NCBI GenBank assembly: GCA_030849075.1
Contig: JASAOO010003344.1
Coordinates: 1 to 44,639, forward strand
Source: Zelonia costaricensis
Taxonomy: Eukaryota; Euglenozoa; Kinetoplastea; Trypanosomatida; Trypanosomatidae
Direction of reading: 5' to 3'
Length of the DNA stretch: 44,639 nucleotides
In this document: positions 36,501 to 44,639 of the stretch, piece by piece
How positions within the stretch are numbered: position 1 is the stretch's first letter
How the letters are laid out: the number at the start of each line of letters is the position of its first letter
Program-made: the position numbers and the translations under genes
Notes under the pieces: model-generated
Told to the model about the DNA's origin: nothing
Databases searched by the model: none
Seen by the model: the letters and a program-made list of their open reading frames with translations, nothing else

Positions 36501-39500
36501 GGAGTCGAAGATGGCGGGGTGTTCAGGCGCGCACCCGCCTCGGCCGTCTTTCTTCTCTCCGCCTGCGGCGTCCCGCCTGCCGCTGACATCGACGACAGCG
36601 AGGGACTTCACCAGCGCCGGTCCGCACACACCACCGGCCGCGACGACGCGGCAGACCATCGGCACGGGTCGGCTGTCCTTCTCCACGTCCCCGCCGGCGC
36701 CGCTGCGTGGCGCTGGCGGTGCTTCCGCCGGTATCGGCGAGGCAGAGCCGGAGTCGCGCTTCGCGGCGGCGCCGGCTGCCGTGAACCTGCATCGCGACTT
36801 GTTCATCGACGAGTTTGACGACACCGCCGTCGCTGTCGGCGGTGGCGGTCGAAGAGGAACGGGTGGACTGCGGGGCCGCGCAACAGATGGGTGGGCTTGC
36901 GGCGGGGCCGAGGCCGGCGGTGCAGGAAGCCGCGTGCGACTGCGCGGGGTCTCTGCCATGGACCCAGCGTGGTGGAGGCCGGCGCCCGAGCTTTCTGCCG
37001 CACCCAACGCGCGCCTCACGAGCTTCCACGACTACGACTGCCTGCCCGCACGCCGTGCGCTGCTGCCGCGGGCGAGCAAGGATCAGCCGTACGGCCCGCC
37101 ACTGCAGCGCGCCGACGGCGACCGCCGGGGTGGCGGTGGTGGTGCTGCAGCGCCGCGGTGGGGTGCTCGCTGGTTTGGCTCGGATGTGGACGACCACGGC
37201 GTGCACGGCTGGGGCTCCACCGCGCACCCTGCAGACCGCATCACGCCTCTCCTGCCCTCGCTGCAGCAGCCGTGCGGCGCTGAGCCGGCGTGGACGCGGC
37301 TCTCCTCCTCGCTGTCGCGTCGTCGGCCTTCCGCGGATGCCGGCGCCTTCGCGGCGTACGACGAGCGTGGCGGCGTGCCGGCGACGGCAGAGGTGTCGCC
37401 GTCCCCTATCGTCTCGCACCGGCTGCAAGCCCGCCCGCCGTTCGCCATGCGCCGCGCCCGCGACAGTGTGAACGTCCGCCCGAGCACCACGAGCTGGGCG
37501 GTGCCGATCCGCCGCCGGCCTCCCCTGGCGCCGCCGTACCCGGGTGGAACAGAGACGCACAGGGATGCATTTGCGGGGTCGACTCTACACGGTGCAGATC
37601 GAGCAAACCCGGCTGCCGCGCCCGTGGCGCGCTCTTCGACCGTGTTGTCGCACACGTACCTCTCCGTGGCAGAGCGGGTGCGGCAGCGTCGCCAGGAGCT
37701 GGAGCGACGGGAGCGGCTGGCGCAGTACCGGGAGCACCTGCAGGAGAACTACCTGTGCGGTGCGGCCCCGAAGCGCTTCTGCTACGAACAGGCACCAGGC
37801 AGCGGCGAGACAGAGCGGGCGGGCGGGCCGGCCCCGGCGGCGTGGCCCTCGCAGCGCACGACGTGTGTGCCGCCTCTGCCAGTGGCCTCCCTCGCGACCA
37901 CACCCGTGTGGCGCATCGGCGAGGAGGCACGCAACCGCAGTCTTGGCCTGCAGCCGCCCCCGCCAGCGCTGCCGTCTGCCTCGGCCTCAGCCCCATCAAC
38001 GGCGGTGCCAGTCGCACCCGCGGCGGCCGCAACGCACACGCGGGCTGCGGAGGACCAGCTTCGCAAGCGTGCGGAGCGCGACGCCCGCATGGCGGTGCGG
38101 CGGCAGATGGAGGAGGTCGCGGACGGGGCCGGCGGCACGGCAGCCGCGCGTCTGGTCACGGCGTCGAATGTCAGCTTCACCCTTCGCGATGTCGCCGCCG
38201 CATTCTTGCGGCTGCCCAGCACGTCAGTGGTGCATCGCCGTGGTGGTGCGGGTGCCGGTGTGGCGGGGAGGGATGGGCTGGAGGTGCTCGACGTGTGCCA
38301 CGCCGTCCGCCGCACCGAGGGGGCCTCGTGCTTTCTGTCGCGCAAGCCGGCGCGGCTGCGCGGGGGCTGGGCTAGCTACCTGGAGCGCATCAACCTCTAT
38401 CAAGAGCCTTTCTACTTGAGCGATCAGGCGTTTGTGCTGACCCTGCCCGTGCCACACAATCCGTCGCTGAAGGTGTGCGTGGCAATCCCAAACGTGAACG
38501 ACCTGCTCGCGCTGGTCTGCCAGACACCAGTGCCGCGGCTGTTGCCCACCGCCGAGGAGGCGTGGATGCAGCAGTGCCAATACGGTCTGTACGAGTACGA
38601 CGCCGGCGATGATGCGAGGAGCAGCGGGGACGGTCGCGGAGTCGTCGACAGCCGTGACACCCCGGCAGCGCGCCGCAAGGCCAGCGATGGTGTGGCCGTT
38701 GTAGAAGAAGAGCGTCGCTGGTTCTTCGGGCTCGTCACGACCCGCCGCCTCGTCCCCGCGCCCCCATCGAGCGCGGGCCACGGCGCCGCTGTGGGACGGT
38801 CATCGCGTGACGGCCGTGGTGGCAGCCGTGGCAGCAGCGGCGTGGTCGACGAAGGCGCTCGGTCTCTTCCGCAGCACCGACAACACCAGCTCGACGGCCT
38901 GCACTTTACCTGGCGACACCGCGCGCGTCTGTGGTACGCGCTGCTGCGGGCGGGCTGGACGTGCACGGAGCTACCCGCCTGCACGTCGCCGTACCTGACC
39001 GACCCGGAGGCGTGCAAGGCGCGCTGCGCGCTCGTGTGCGACCGTCTCGCCGCCTACGCCGGATTGCGGCACCGCGTGGAGACGCTGCGGCTGGTGCGCG
39101 ATGTCTACCTTGAGAGTCGCGCGACAGAGCTGGCGCGGCAGCGCGTGCTCAAGCTGTGCGACCGCAGCGAGCGTGGCGGCCCGAGCAGCTGTGGTGACGG
39201 TGGTGGTGGGGTTCGACTCGGTGGGGGAGGGACTGCGCCAGGAGGTGGTGCACCTCGTGGTGTGCCGCCGCTGTCGCCTCCGCACTGCGAAACGCTGTGG
39301 AACGCCGGCGGGGGTGCGGCCACACGGTTCGGCACCACCGCGGGTGCCGCCGCAGAGTCGAGGGCAGCAGGACGGCCGCTCCCAGCTGCACCGGCGTCTG
39401 CCTGGTGGTCCTCGCTCGAACCCACGCACGATGACGCACTGGCGGCGCGTGGTGGCGTCGCCTTCTCGCTGAATACGGCGCCATCGCACGGCAGCGCGGC

Positions 39501-42500
39501 GTGGGCTGCACCTCGCGCGGACGCCGCGACGCGTGGGCCTGCCGCTCGACACGGGAGTCTCCGCCACGCGGAGGAGTGGGAGGGGGCGGGCGAGGCGGAG
39601 CTGCACCGCCGCCAAGCACGCGCCGGCACCCCACGGCCGCTGCCGTCTACCACCTTCGGCTCTACGTTCGCCTCTCACGCCACGGGCGACGCGCCAGCTG
39701 CCTCCCTGCGCCACCGGTTCGACGGACGAGACGGCTACGTTCACCTCGATGACAACTTCGACGACGACGACGATGTGAGCCGTGGGCTCCGTCATCGCGC
39801 TTTCACCAGAGGAGACGCGCTGCGTGGTGGGCGCACCTTGGATGAGTTGCCGCTCTACCGCCGGAGGGCTGGCACGCCGCCGCCGCCACCGAGCGTGTCT
39901 GCAACGGCAGCGCGGTGGCGCGGGGACTTGTACGTGGATGGGGATGCTTGTGATGATGCGCCGGCGTGGCGCACGACGAACACGCGCACGAACGCGACAG
40001 CGACGACGGCGAGTCGGAGCGGCGCTCGCGTCGACGGCACACAGCCGAGTGCCTGGGCGGCGCCGCGTCCAGACCCCGCGGACCATCCCTACGCCACTGG
40101 ACGCACGCCATCCACCAGCGGAATGGTGGCCGCGGCGCCGCGGCGCGCGCTTCCGTCACTGGGCAGGCCAGCCGCGGGCACTGCGGCGGCGGGACTCGCA
40201 CCCGCTCAGCCCCAGCCGTTGCGCTCGACGATTGCGCCCTATGCCAGCGAATCCACCATAGCCCCGCTTTTCCGAACCCCAACAGCAGCGGTGGGCGGCG
40301 GCGGCGCTGCGCCGTCCAGCTTCGCCATCCGCGCCGCCGCCGCGTCGGCCGGCATGGACGTTATGCTGCGCATTGAGCGGGATGACGGGATGGCTGCCGC
40401 GCTGCAGCGACTGACCGAGCCGCGCGCCATGGTCTTGACGACGCCGCTGCAGCCGGTGCTGTCAGTGGTGCCGCTGGCCAGCCAGCCGGTGCGTGGCGCC
40501 GGCGCTGGGGTCGGCGGCGCGGACGCCACTGTCGAAGGCACCGGAGGCGGAGGAGCTGGCAGGATCAGCGACGACCCTGCCGCGGACGCTGCGGCGCCGG
40601 TGTACGCTGGCTTCGTTCCGACTCCGCTGGAGGTGCAGCAGCGCGCCGCACAGCCCTTCAACCTGTCCATCGCCCAGGCCCAGCAGCTGCTGCAGTGGCA
40701 GTGGGAGTTCCACCAGCACCGCTACACTCTCATGCCCGTCCCGTTGCTGATCCACAGCGGCAGCTCTGCCCAAGGCGGTGGTGGCGCCATGACCGCAACG
40801 CCACCGGTAGACTTCACGCACCTCATGCCCTTCTCGTCGCCGGTGTTCGCGCCGTCGTCAGCGCCGGCAAGCGCGTTTGCGGTCTCGCCCCTCGCACGGG
40901 AGCTGATGCTGCACCTGCTGCGGTGGTCCTGGCTGCTGCCCATCGACTACGCGGCCAGCCGGCAGAGTCGCCGACATCGACTGGCCGTACGGAGCGGCCT
41001 CGCCGCACGCGCGGTGCGCACCCTCTCGCAGAGTCTGCACCCGTGGCGTGGGCTGCTGTGGCTGCTGGTGCTCGCCCTCGCCGTCGAGCACGCCTGGTGG
41101 TGTCTGCGCGCCCTCCTCGCGCTCGGCATCCTGCGCGGCGTGGGCAACGTGCTGGGGGTGGGGCTTGCCGTGCGTTTGCCATCGCACCGCGGCGGAGTCG
41201 CGCTCTGGTCGCGAGCTGCGCGGTGGCTGAAGTGGCTGGTAGTCACCGCGCGCGATCGACGTGGTGACGCGAAGCATCGCCGCCGCCACCACGGCTCCCC
41301 GCACCACCGCCGCACAGACGCCTACGCCCTGCCGCATCCGCTGTGCTTCCTCGAGAAGGACCTCCCGCCGCTCGATCAAGGGATTTCGCTGGTGTACCCG
41401 CTGGGCGAGGCGACGACGCAGGCTGTGCTGGAGCGTCGCCAGGCCACCGTCGTGTCGCAGGCGGTGCTGGTGCGGGTGCTGCGGCTGCAGACAGCCGGGG
41501 CCGCTTTGCTGAGTCGCCTGCAGCTCTTCATCCTCGGCTACTCCACGGCGCTCTCGGTGTGGGTGCTGTTGCTTCTCCTGGCCTACACGGGACTCTATGC
41601 TGGGTATGTGGACGGACTGCATGCGGTGGCACGTGCGCGCGGGTGCGGGGTCGGTTCTAGTGGCATCGACTGTGATGAGCGCAGCCGAGAATGCAATGCG
41701 CGCTCTAGCGCATGGGGGTGGCCCAGCGATTGCGGTGCATCGCGTGCCGGATCGTGGCTGTGGAGGCGTGTGACTGGTCACACGGTGAGAAACGGGTCGT
41801 GGGCTGCGCTCTCACGCGGTGAGGCAGCCTCCAGCGCGGCTTCGCCGCCCGCATCCGCAGCAGAGAGGTCGGCAGCCCTCCTGCAGGGTCTGTCCACTGC
41901 CGCGTGGCGTGAGCTGCTTGAGCCCACCCGCTTCCTCCTGGCCCAGCGCCTGCGCGCCGTCCTCGGCGATTACTCGCGTGACGCCGCGCGGAATGAGGAC
42001 GCGCATGAGGAGCGAGGTGAGCGTGATGCAGGAGATGCCGTGACCGCGGCAGCCGAGGCCATGGCAAGCGTGGTGCAGGCGGAGCTGCTGCGGAACGGGG
42101 CAAGCGCCACCGCCACAGCAGCAGCACCGATGGCACAAGCGATGCGAGACGCGGAGCCGAGCGGGCGCCGTGGCCCGGCGAGTCCGTCGTACTTCTACCA
42201 AAACGGACGGTACTACGCCTACGATGCGACCCCGCCGGCTTGGGCGCAGCCGTCCACTGCACAGGCGGAGTCGTCATCCGCTGACGCTGACGTGCCTGTC
42301 GACCCCAGCGCGAGCACGGAGCCGCCGCCAGACACGGCACGACGCACGCCCACCGGAACACAGGTCCCAATTCCAGCAGCCCCCGCAGCTCCGCCACTCT
42401 CACAAAGCTCGTCCACATCAACCTCCTCATCAACTCCTTCTGCGCTCTTTGCGTTCAGCCGCGTCGCGCAGGCGTGGGGTGCGTTGCGGGGCCGCGCCGC

Positions 42501-42858
42501 AGGCACGGAGGAGACTGCACGTCCCGCGGCATCCGCGGTGGAGAGGGCATCGGCATCCCCGAGTGCTCCTGGTGCGACGGCGGTCGGGAGTGTGGCGCCT
42601 GAGCCGGCGGCAGCGACAGCGAGCCGAGGGAGGGAGAGCGGCAACGCCACCGGAGTGGAGCGTGTGTGCGTGGCACCGGCCGGCGCCGCACCGCCCCCGC
42701 TCCCAGCGTTGGAGCCAAGCCTGTTGTGGTTCGTGGTGCTCGCATACGCGGTCACGTTCTGCTTGCCGCGGTCGCCATTTCGCTGGCTGTGGCGACGGGT
42801 GTGGGCTGTGCTGCTCCACGACGACGCCCTCACCCGCCGACCGACGCTGACGGTGTAG
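30508..42858 (+). CDS. giant mostly disordered protein (4116 residues) with C-terminal membrane segments
   Basis: An uninterrupted 12.35 kb frame encoding a protein I do not recognise. Most of it is Ser/Thr/Ala/Pro/Arg-rich and probably disordered, with folded-looking islands: residues 1-30 (MIFIEPEVDCFCLRLRDVRV); ~142-245; ~330-370; ~447-500; ~678-735 with YPGVSYIGVTRLLYSLAPCD; ~894-1108; charged helices at ~2386-2430 and ~2513-2535; ~2588-2702 with KVCVAIPNVNDLLALVCQTP; and a Trp/Cys-containing helical region ~2797-2889. The C-terminus carries hydrophobic stretches at about 3511-3556 (LLWLLVLALAVEHAWWCLRA and following), 3671-3701 (LSVWVLLLLLAYTGLYAGYV) and 4072-4086 (LLWFVVLAYAVTFCL), consistent with three or four membrane spans. 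No signal peptide is evident, so targeting would depend on these late segments. No enzymatic motif was found. Coding status is supported by length and composition; function is unknown. Confidence 0.85.
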   Translation: MIFIEPEVDCFCLRLRDVRVPASVLALQPDTLAAGVPPLAATLPASHRGSARAEFADHHAADAHRGSSDGERDSGRRSPSAACTVSSSSERTTASSSSASGVPRGSSSGGNLKSGVGCRGTNEAAPHRDTGCTDGPSYAKVSLEERADAVHRALLSTLHARFPYEAPDSLEYAYVLVVTHHATMSLLRPDWTAAQTGGDTRGHDLELLHRLTCEGDFQPTELRCRTFPSHLSVLLDPTSAAVAAAAEEGQQEQHQQQSHPTATPRTDTREAGGAAGRSSIRVTAGSETDAAAATAATTTATSAAPTAAAASSLPLHNTPASPRVSGLTALPPARFYDSFFLLARALTPEQQALYYASQRLGRPVRVDAATAAAKTAPSARGAAESAMTAFSVLEGRFLHHVPAEASDPTGRIEDGDGGLRRVAGESRSHHIGDRPRETTDAASAAEARDLYFSVYRIPLTRFSPTEQQYCTRQREELRWRQRHRCRASYRARRRDGGGVNGAQPPQPQWLHSQRNPNDPVSTDSPQSRSAVAGGRWRDALDLSSATSSSSGDDEGSCSNDSDADEGCANVPAGCAHRSTNGCRDTTAPWRTRTMRSAMDGLFASEATTAGPTEAPPATSTAEQRRAACFFRTCHEVLTNYAVAHSPYAALLRARPSGARGGSSGAPADEGAGCTAQRQRFLRRYPGVSYIGVTRLLYSLAPCDCYHLVMKDSNPLYYAHSSRAAYEPQTVPLSLVSDLSPETAGSPPSAAKREPPRHGHMPGGGGRVLLLTHLKAASTPAAATRYTGVDGAAGAAAPGATGASRETELRRTTASAPTRPSPTPPLSGRVLLLGRTAPPRPASGGPEALVRTPCVSRAPSPDRATRTSARHQAAATVAGACASAAHGHDGLVSATDGFLRVTTSLLCNSVSGNPKTSVKSLAEKGVQVPSFLLPDGTHSSRSTCTAAGRAGTETSAAPAAAAAAAVNLFKALAQSSLAQRKLRDGSLRAVVSVAVLDTAPSHASADVCAGGADDGGDAGFAAGVTDLDTGDGTRRFGTSEATALRLSRRHVCRGLVDHTWLSIPVQHVPAEQEAIQWMPVMLGSTECVSDVGLRTAVHIGIFPATPPKANAMPSSAAGATAGAGTGPATAPTAHVYSGAYPTREGAMNSLKPSQENWQRRSGPHSGSSRSTVSASTESATGTRTKPRSAAETSSAAAPLRARDVNSGADSTAPSTPPPPQPCKENAAQTRLAGERPASQPPPQPPTTVTPARSSQHSAADDAEAQHARPEAASEFCTATQSGAAPYRTAATTSPPPVTRRSSPHRVGTSSRYTTGTTRLSAATSGWEELSLPATAPESDAEGDEEEEVQAGVVDVEVDGDIDLVDDHDGAHGKEERDDVERRSGLNAAATPLRNARGSLARAADGVDGQQRRGDACLPAPHTAANSRPALPVKAPFARLAAAHPATVTARTSLSEGAVDGARLRDSTSRWCSGGAGAEGVDAADAFEADVDEKRTGGTRDTSRNVAAAAQRVTPTPQLALSPRRMACWPPDGNELARALAGATESGAGALWGPRGSERDGSVRRSASEAGGGGGGGSSKSIQWATDLRRSTPLLLHHDETLAAPRSITARDRDARYSLATPIMAAASRHGQAASGAGAWDDEEEGMEGHAYFQPTRGRGTASLLSITSSATPFGATRRATLAEGLRSTPTPVQPSASASAPLRRRDEAAATSISQPYDVPPANTISTGGSSPSVGRGAVRNPFLARPSTAVAVSTGAALGFGVPCQQQPPLHRYTTPPRPFPLPLSAGVKDWAAARDEPRATTTTSAATAPSHPHAFCAAAAASRVPPPPPLSRVPTTREPHATTPSGSNDSATPLAHVSLSSSPWLPERFFDDDDAPMRSGATVHAARPTHDYGRGPSTVPPLHPGAAACDSRQDPRAGAAAFTSHPASRQTRPEAYFGLAWNARKTQQDPFASQTTPPPHGTSSHETRDVRSTLFPSSGASPSPRHAMQSSHVPPEPESKMAGCSGAHPPRPSFFSPPAASRLPLTSTTARDFTSAGPHTPPAATTRQTIGTGRLSFSTSPPAPLRGAGGASAGIGEAEPESRFAAAPAAVNLHRDLFIDEFDDTAVAVGGGGRRGTGGLRGRATDGWACGGAEAGGAGSRVRLRGVSAMDPAWWRPAPELSAAPNARLTSFHDYDCLPARRALLPRASKDQPYGPPLQRADGDRRGGGGGAAAPRWGARWFGSDVDDHGVHGWGSTAHPADRITPLLPSLQQPCGAEPAWTRLSSSLSRRRPSADAGAFAAYDERGGVPATAEVSPSPIVSHRLQARPPFAMRRARDSVNVRPSTTSWAVPIRRRPPLAPPYPGGTETHRDAFAGSTLHGADRANPAAAPVARSSTVLSHTYLSVAERVRQRRQELERRERLAQYREHLQENYLCGAAPKRFCYEQAPGSGETERAGGPAPAAWPSQRTTCVPPLPVASLATTPVWRIGEEARNRSLGLQPPPPALPSASASAPSTAVPVAPAAAATHTRAAEDQLRKRAERDARMAVRRQMEEVADGAGGTAAARLVTASNVSFTLRDVAAAFLRLPSTSVVHRRGGAGAGVAGRDGLEVLDVCHAVRRTEGASCFLSRKPARLRGGWASYLERINLYQEPFYLSDQAFVLTLPVPHNPSLKVCVAIPNVNDLLALVCQTPVPRLLPTAEEAWMQQCQYGLYEYDAGDDARSSGDGRGVVDSRDTPAARRKASDGVAVVEEERRWFFGLVTTRRLVPAPPSSAGHGAAVGRSSRDGRGGSRGSSGVVDEGARSLPQHRQHQLDGLHFTWRHRARLWYALLRAGWTCTELPACTSPYLTDPEACKARCALVCDRLAAYAGLRHRVETLRLVRDVYLESRATELARQRVLKLCDRSERGGPSSCGDGGGGVRLGGGGTAPGGGAPRGVPPLSPPHCETLWNAGGGAATRFGTTAGAAAESRAAGRPLPAAPASAWWSSLEPTHDDALAARGGVAFSLNTAPSHGSAAWAAPRADAATRGPAARHGSLRHAEEWEGAGEAELHRRQARAGTPRPLPSTTFGSTFASHATGDAPAASLRHRFDGRDGYVHLDDNFDDDDDVSRGLRHRAFTRGDALRGGRTLDELPLYRRRAGTPPPPPSVSATAARWRGDLYVDGDACDDAPAWRTTNTRTNATATTASRSGARVDGTQPSAWAAPRPDPADHPYATGRTPSTSGMVAAAPRRALPSLGRPAAGTAAAGLAPAQPQPLRSTIAPYASESTIAPLFRTPTAAVGGGGAAPSSFAIRAAAASAGMDVMLRIERDDGMAAALQRLTEPRAMVLTTPLQPVLSVVPLASQPVRGAGAGVGGADATVEGTGGGGAGRISDDPAADAAAPVYAGFVPTPLEVQQRAAQPFNLSIAQAQQLLQWQWEFHQHRYTLMPVPLLIHSGSSAQGGGGAMTATPPVDFTHLMPFSSPVFAPSSAPASAFAVSPLARELMLHLLRWSWLLPIDYAASRQSRRHRLAVRSGLAARAVRTLSQSLHPWRGLLWLLVLALAVEHAWWCLRALLALGILRGVGNVLGVGLAVRLPSHRGGVALWSRAARWLKWLVVTARDRRGDAKHRRRHHGSPHHRRTDAYALPHPLCFLEKDLPPLDQGISLVYPLGEATTQAVLERRQATVVSQAVLVRVLRLQTAGAALLSRLQLFILGYSTALSVWVLLLLLAYTGLYAGYVDGLHAVARARGCGVGSSGIDCDERSRECNARSSAWGWPSDCGASRAGSWLWRRVTGHTVRNGSWAALSRGEAASSAASPPASAAERSAALLQGLSTAAWRELLEPTRFLLAQRLRAVLGDYSRDAARNEDAHEERGERDAGDAVTAAAEAMASVVQAELLRNGASATATAAAPMAQAMRDAEPSGRRGPASPSYFYQNGRYYAYDATPPAWAQPSTAQAESSSADADVPVDPSASTEPPPDTARRTPTGTQVPIPAAPAAPPLSQSSSTSTSSSTPSALFAFSRVAQAWGALRGRAAGTEETARPAASAVERASASPSAPGATAVGSVAPEPAAATASRGRESGNATGVERVCVAPAGAAPPPLPALEPSLLWFVVLAYAVTFCLPRSPFRWLWRRVWAVLLHDDALTRRPTLTV

Positions 42859-43426
42859 GTGAATGTGGGCAGAGGAGGGGGGGGGGTAAAGAGGGATGGT
42901 TGGGGTTTTTGCGTTTGTCCAGGCGTCTCAGCAGGGGCGAGAGGGAGCTGCGTTCAGCCACGTTCTTCTTCTGTGCTGATGATGGGTGCGATTGGTTGTG
43001 GAGCTGTTCGCAGCGCATCTCTGTGCAGTCTGCGCTATGGTCGTGCTGTGCTGCGCACATTGTACGCGTGATGCATTGAGCCAAAAAATGAAGGAAAGAA
43101 ACACGATTAAAGGCAACGTTCGAAGGTGGGTGTGTGTGTGTGGGGGGGGGGACACCAACTCGCATGACACAGCGTGGACGAGAGCGTATTTTTGGTTGCG
43201 GCCGTTACTCGAGGGAGAGTTGGGAATGGACTCGATGGCGCACTGGCGTCCAGCTCATGCCTCCCTCCCCCTCTAAACCCTCATTCACCCTTCGCTTGTA
43301 CGTTGGCATGTGACTCCGCTGCTACTCTCCGGACCTCCCCCCCCCATCCCAACACCGCCCGCACCTTCGCACGTCAACTCCGCAAGAATTCGCGCTCAGC
43401 AACCACAGCAAGGGGAGCACAGCCAC
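42859..43426 (+). other. spacer between giant gene and small membrane protein gene
   Basis: No gene is seen. It contains a G-run at about 42881-42887, an unusually A-rich stretch near 43080-43120, a TG run ending in nine G at about 43130-43150, and a C/T tract before the next gene. Confidence 0.6.
43329..43386 (+). promoter_or_regulatory. predicted trans-splice acceptor for small membrane protein gene
   Basis: A C-rich tract (about 43329-43352) is followed by the first AG at 43385-43386. The predicted 5' UTR is about 40 nt. Confidence 0.45.
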
Positions 43427-43750
43427 ATGCGCCCGAGAAACGAAGGCCACGACGGCGCCTCTAGCGGCGTCGGCAGCAGCGGCGGCGCCTTCGACACGGC
43501 CGAGCAGCTTCGCAGCGCCAACGCGGAGAAGCTGCAGGAGTTGCTAAACCGCACAGCCCACCGCACGGCAGCGGCGAGGGCCGCGTCTGGGCGGCGGTCG
43601 GACAAGAGGACTGGTGCGCTGACAGGTGACTACCTTGACTTTGACGGCACGGAGTTTGGGGGCAGGTGGATGAACATCATGTTCGGTGTGCTGATTGCGT
43701 TCGCCCTTGTCCTCTTCTACGTGCTGTGGTTCACGGACTGGGTTCGATAA
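43427..43750 (+). CDS. small tail-anchored membrane protein (107 residues), unknown
   Basis: The N-terminal half is Gly/Ser/Ala-rich and hydrophilic. A short helix (DTAEQLRSANAEKLQELLNR, about 23-42) is followed by a basic stretch and a GDYLDFDGTEFGGRW segment. One strongly hydrophobic span (MNIMFGVLIAFALVLFYVLW, about 82-101) lies six residues from the C-terminus, so the protein is probably tail-anchored with its N-terminus in the cytosol. The layout recalls small ER proteins such as Sec61 beta, but I see no Sec61 beta sequence signature and do not assign it. The start is the first ATG after the predicted acceptor; the open frame extends upstream to 43310 only through Pro-rich sequence without ATG. 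Confidence 0.72.
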   Translation: MRPRNEGHDGASSGVGSSGGAFDTAEQLRSANAEKLQELLNRTAHRTAAARAASGRRSDKRTGALTGDYLDFDGTEFGGRWMNIMFGVLIAFALVLFYVLWFTDWVR

Positions 43751-44639
43751 TGCGTTTGACGTCCGCGCCGCGGCGGGTGTGGGGGTGACAACCATGCAGA
43801 GGTGGGGAGGACACGAGTGGAGGAGGAGGAAAGGAGGGGGGAGATGGAACGTCGCGACGAGATGTTTGACAGGACGGGCGCCTTTTTTCTCGGCATGACG
43901 CCCGGCTGCTTCCGCGCGTCTTTCACAGCGGGGAGGCGGGGGTGTTCTTGTCTGGAGGGTGCATCGCTCTCCACGGTGCGGGTGTGTGTACGCCGTGCAG
44001 GATGCGGGCAGTGAAGCGTCGCTGATCTGGTCGCCTCCGCCCCCCCCCCTCCGCTCTCCTTTCTCCTCCATTCACTCGCGTGGGGGTGTCACATCCGCAC
44101 CTCCTCCTTCCCCCCTCGCAGGCTTCTCCTTGATCTTGCTGCGCCACGGCCTCGGCGTACCCTCAGCGAATGCCCGCCTCACCCCTACGTTCCTCTCAAG
44201 CACTTCTCGTGGGGAAAAAAAAAAGAAGTGGGGCCACTTCCGCGCCGCACCTGCCGCCGTCATTCGTGCCACCCTGTTCTTTGTTCTTGGCACGGACACC
44301 GCTGCATCGGTGTGGCGCCAGCTCGCCTGGAGAGGCCGATAGCGTTCGGCGCATCCCTTCGATGAGACACACGCGTGGTGTTTCCTCGGCCCGTGGTCTA
44401 CCTTACTCGCTTGCGGCCACCCCCCCCCTCCATCGCATCTCTCCCACATCACACATCAACCTTCGACTCCACCCCCTCCTCTCTTCGTCCGCTCACCGGA
44501 GCTTCCACGTGAAACTCATTTCTCTTGCTGCCGCCGCTACTGCTACCCAGAAGCACGGCACTGAGAGGGCGCCGCCACCCCTGCACCCACCCACCCACAC
44601 ACACGCACGCACAAACCGAGCTGCCTACCTACAGGGCTT
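43751..44639 (+). other. right-end spacer
   Basis: About 0.9 kb to the window edge with no supported gene. It has G-rich sequence near 43800-43850, C-rich tracts near 44039-44070 and an A-run at 44215-44224. A C/T tract at about 44404-44490 could be the acceptor region of a further + strand gene outside the window. Confidence 0.55.
44404..44490 (+). promoter_or_regulatory. pyrimidine tract, possible acceptor region of a gene beyond the window
   Basis: C/T-rich stretch including a run of nine C, followed by AG-containing sequence (GGAG near 44500). By analogy with the other genes here it probably precedes a start codon beyond 44639. Confidence 0.3.

Noticed and set aside
1..44639. tRNA, rRNA, snRNA, spliced-leader RNA genes, telomeric repeats or CRISPR arrays
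   Set aside because: No B-box-like GGTTCRA in a cloverleaf context, no spliced-leader exon, no GGGTTA runs and no spaced direct repeats were seen on either strand.

Overview
The window looks like nuclear DNA of a trypanosomatid of the Leishmania/Leptomonas/Crithidia type (subfamily Leishmaniinae). Everything that reads as coding lies on the + strand with no intron evident. Coding sequence is very GC-rich at third positions and rich in Ala, Ser, Gly and Pro runs. Genes are separated by 0.57-2.6 kb spacers full of CA/TG microsatellites and pyrimidine tracts. Nearly every start codon is preceded by a pyrimidine tract plus AG, which fits spliced-leader trans-splicing of one polycistronic transcription unit. 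The species cannot be fixed by eye.

Layout from left to right: an LST8-like WD40 protein of TOR complexes (608-3142) with large insertions; a TruA-family pseudouridine synthase homologue with a predicted mitochondrial presequence and a degenerate catalytic motif (4611-6734); a CIR_N-domain, CWC25-like nuclear protein (7339-8217); the beta chain of cytosolic phenylalanyl-tRNA synthetase (9016-10917); a 2.6 kb spacer; a large predicted mitochondrial protein broken into two reading frames by a single-base shift near 15.4 kb (13565-17880); a second large predicted mitochondrial protein (19700-24031); a 2.5 kb spacer; a lipid kinase of the diacylglycerol/sphingosine kinase catalytic family with a big insertion and one ambiguous base (26559-29501); a giant, mostly disordered 4116-residue protein with membrane segments at its C-terminus (30508-42858); and a 107-residue tail-anchored protein (43427-43750). 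The last 0.9 kb is spacer, and a pyrimidine tract suggests another + strand gene just beyond the right edge.

The genes do not form a functional operon. In trypanosomatids, co-transcription along a polycistron does not imply shared function. Three of the nine genes do have mitochondrial-type N-termini. The two neighbours at 13.6-17.9 kb and 19.7-24.0 kb appear to share an unrecognised alpha/beta module, two copies in each, so they may be diverged tandem relatives. That pair, the TruA homologue lacking the catalytic aspartate, and the giant membrane protein are the most interesting items here.

Limits: family calls rest on motif recognition by eye, with no database search. Trans-splice sites are predictions from pyrimidine tract plus AG. 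No RNA gene, transposon or CRISPR array could be supported.
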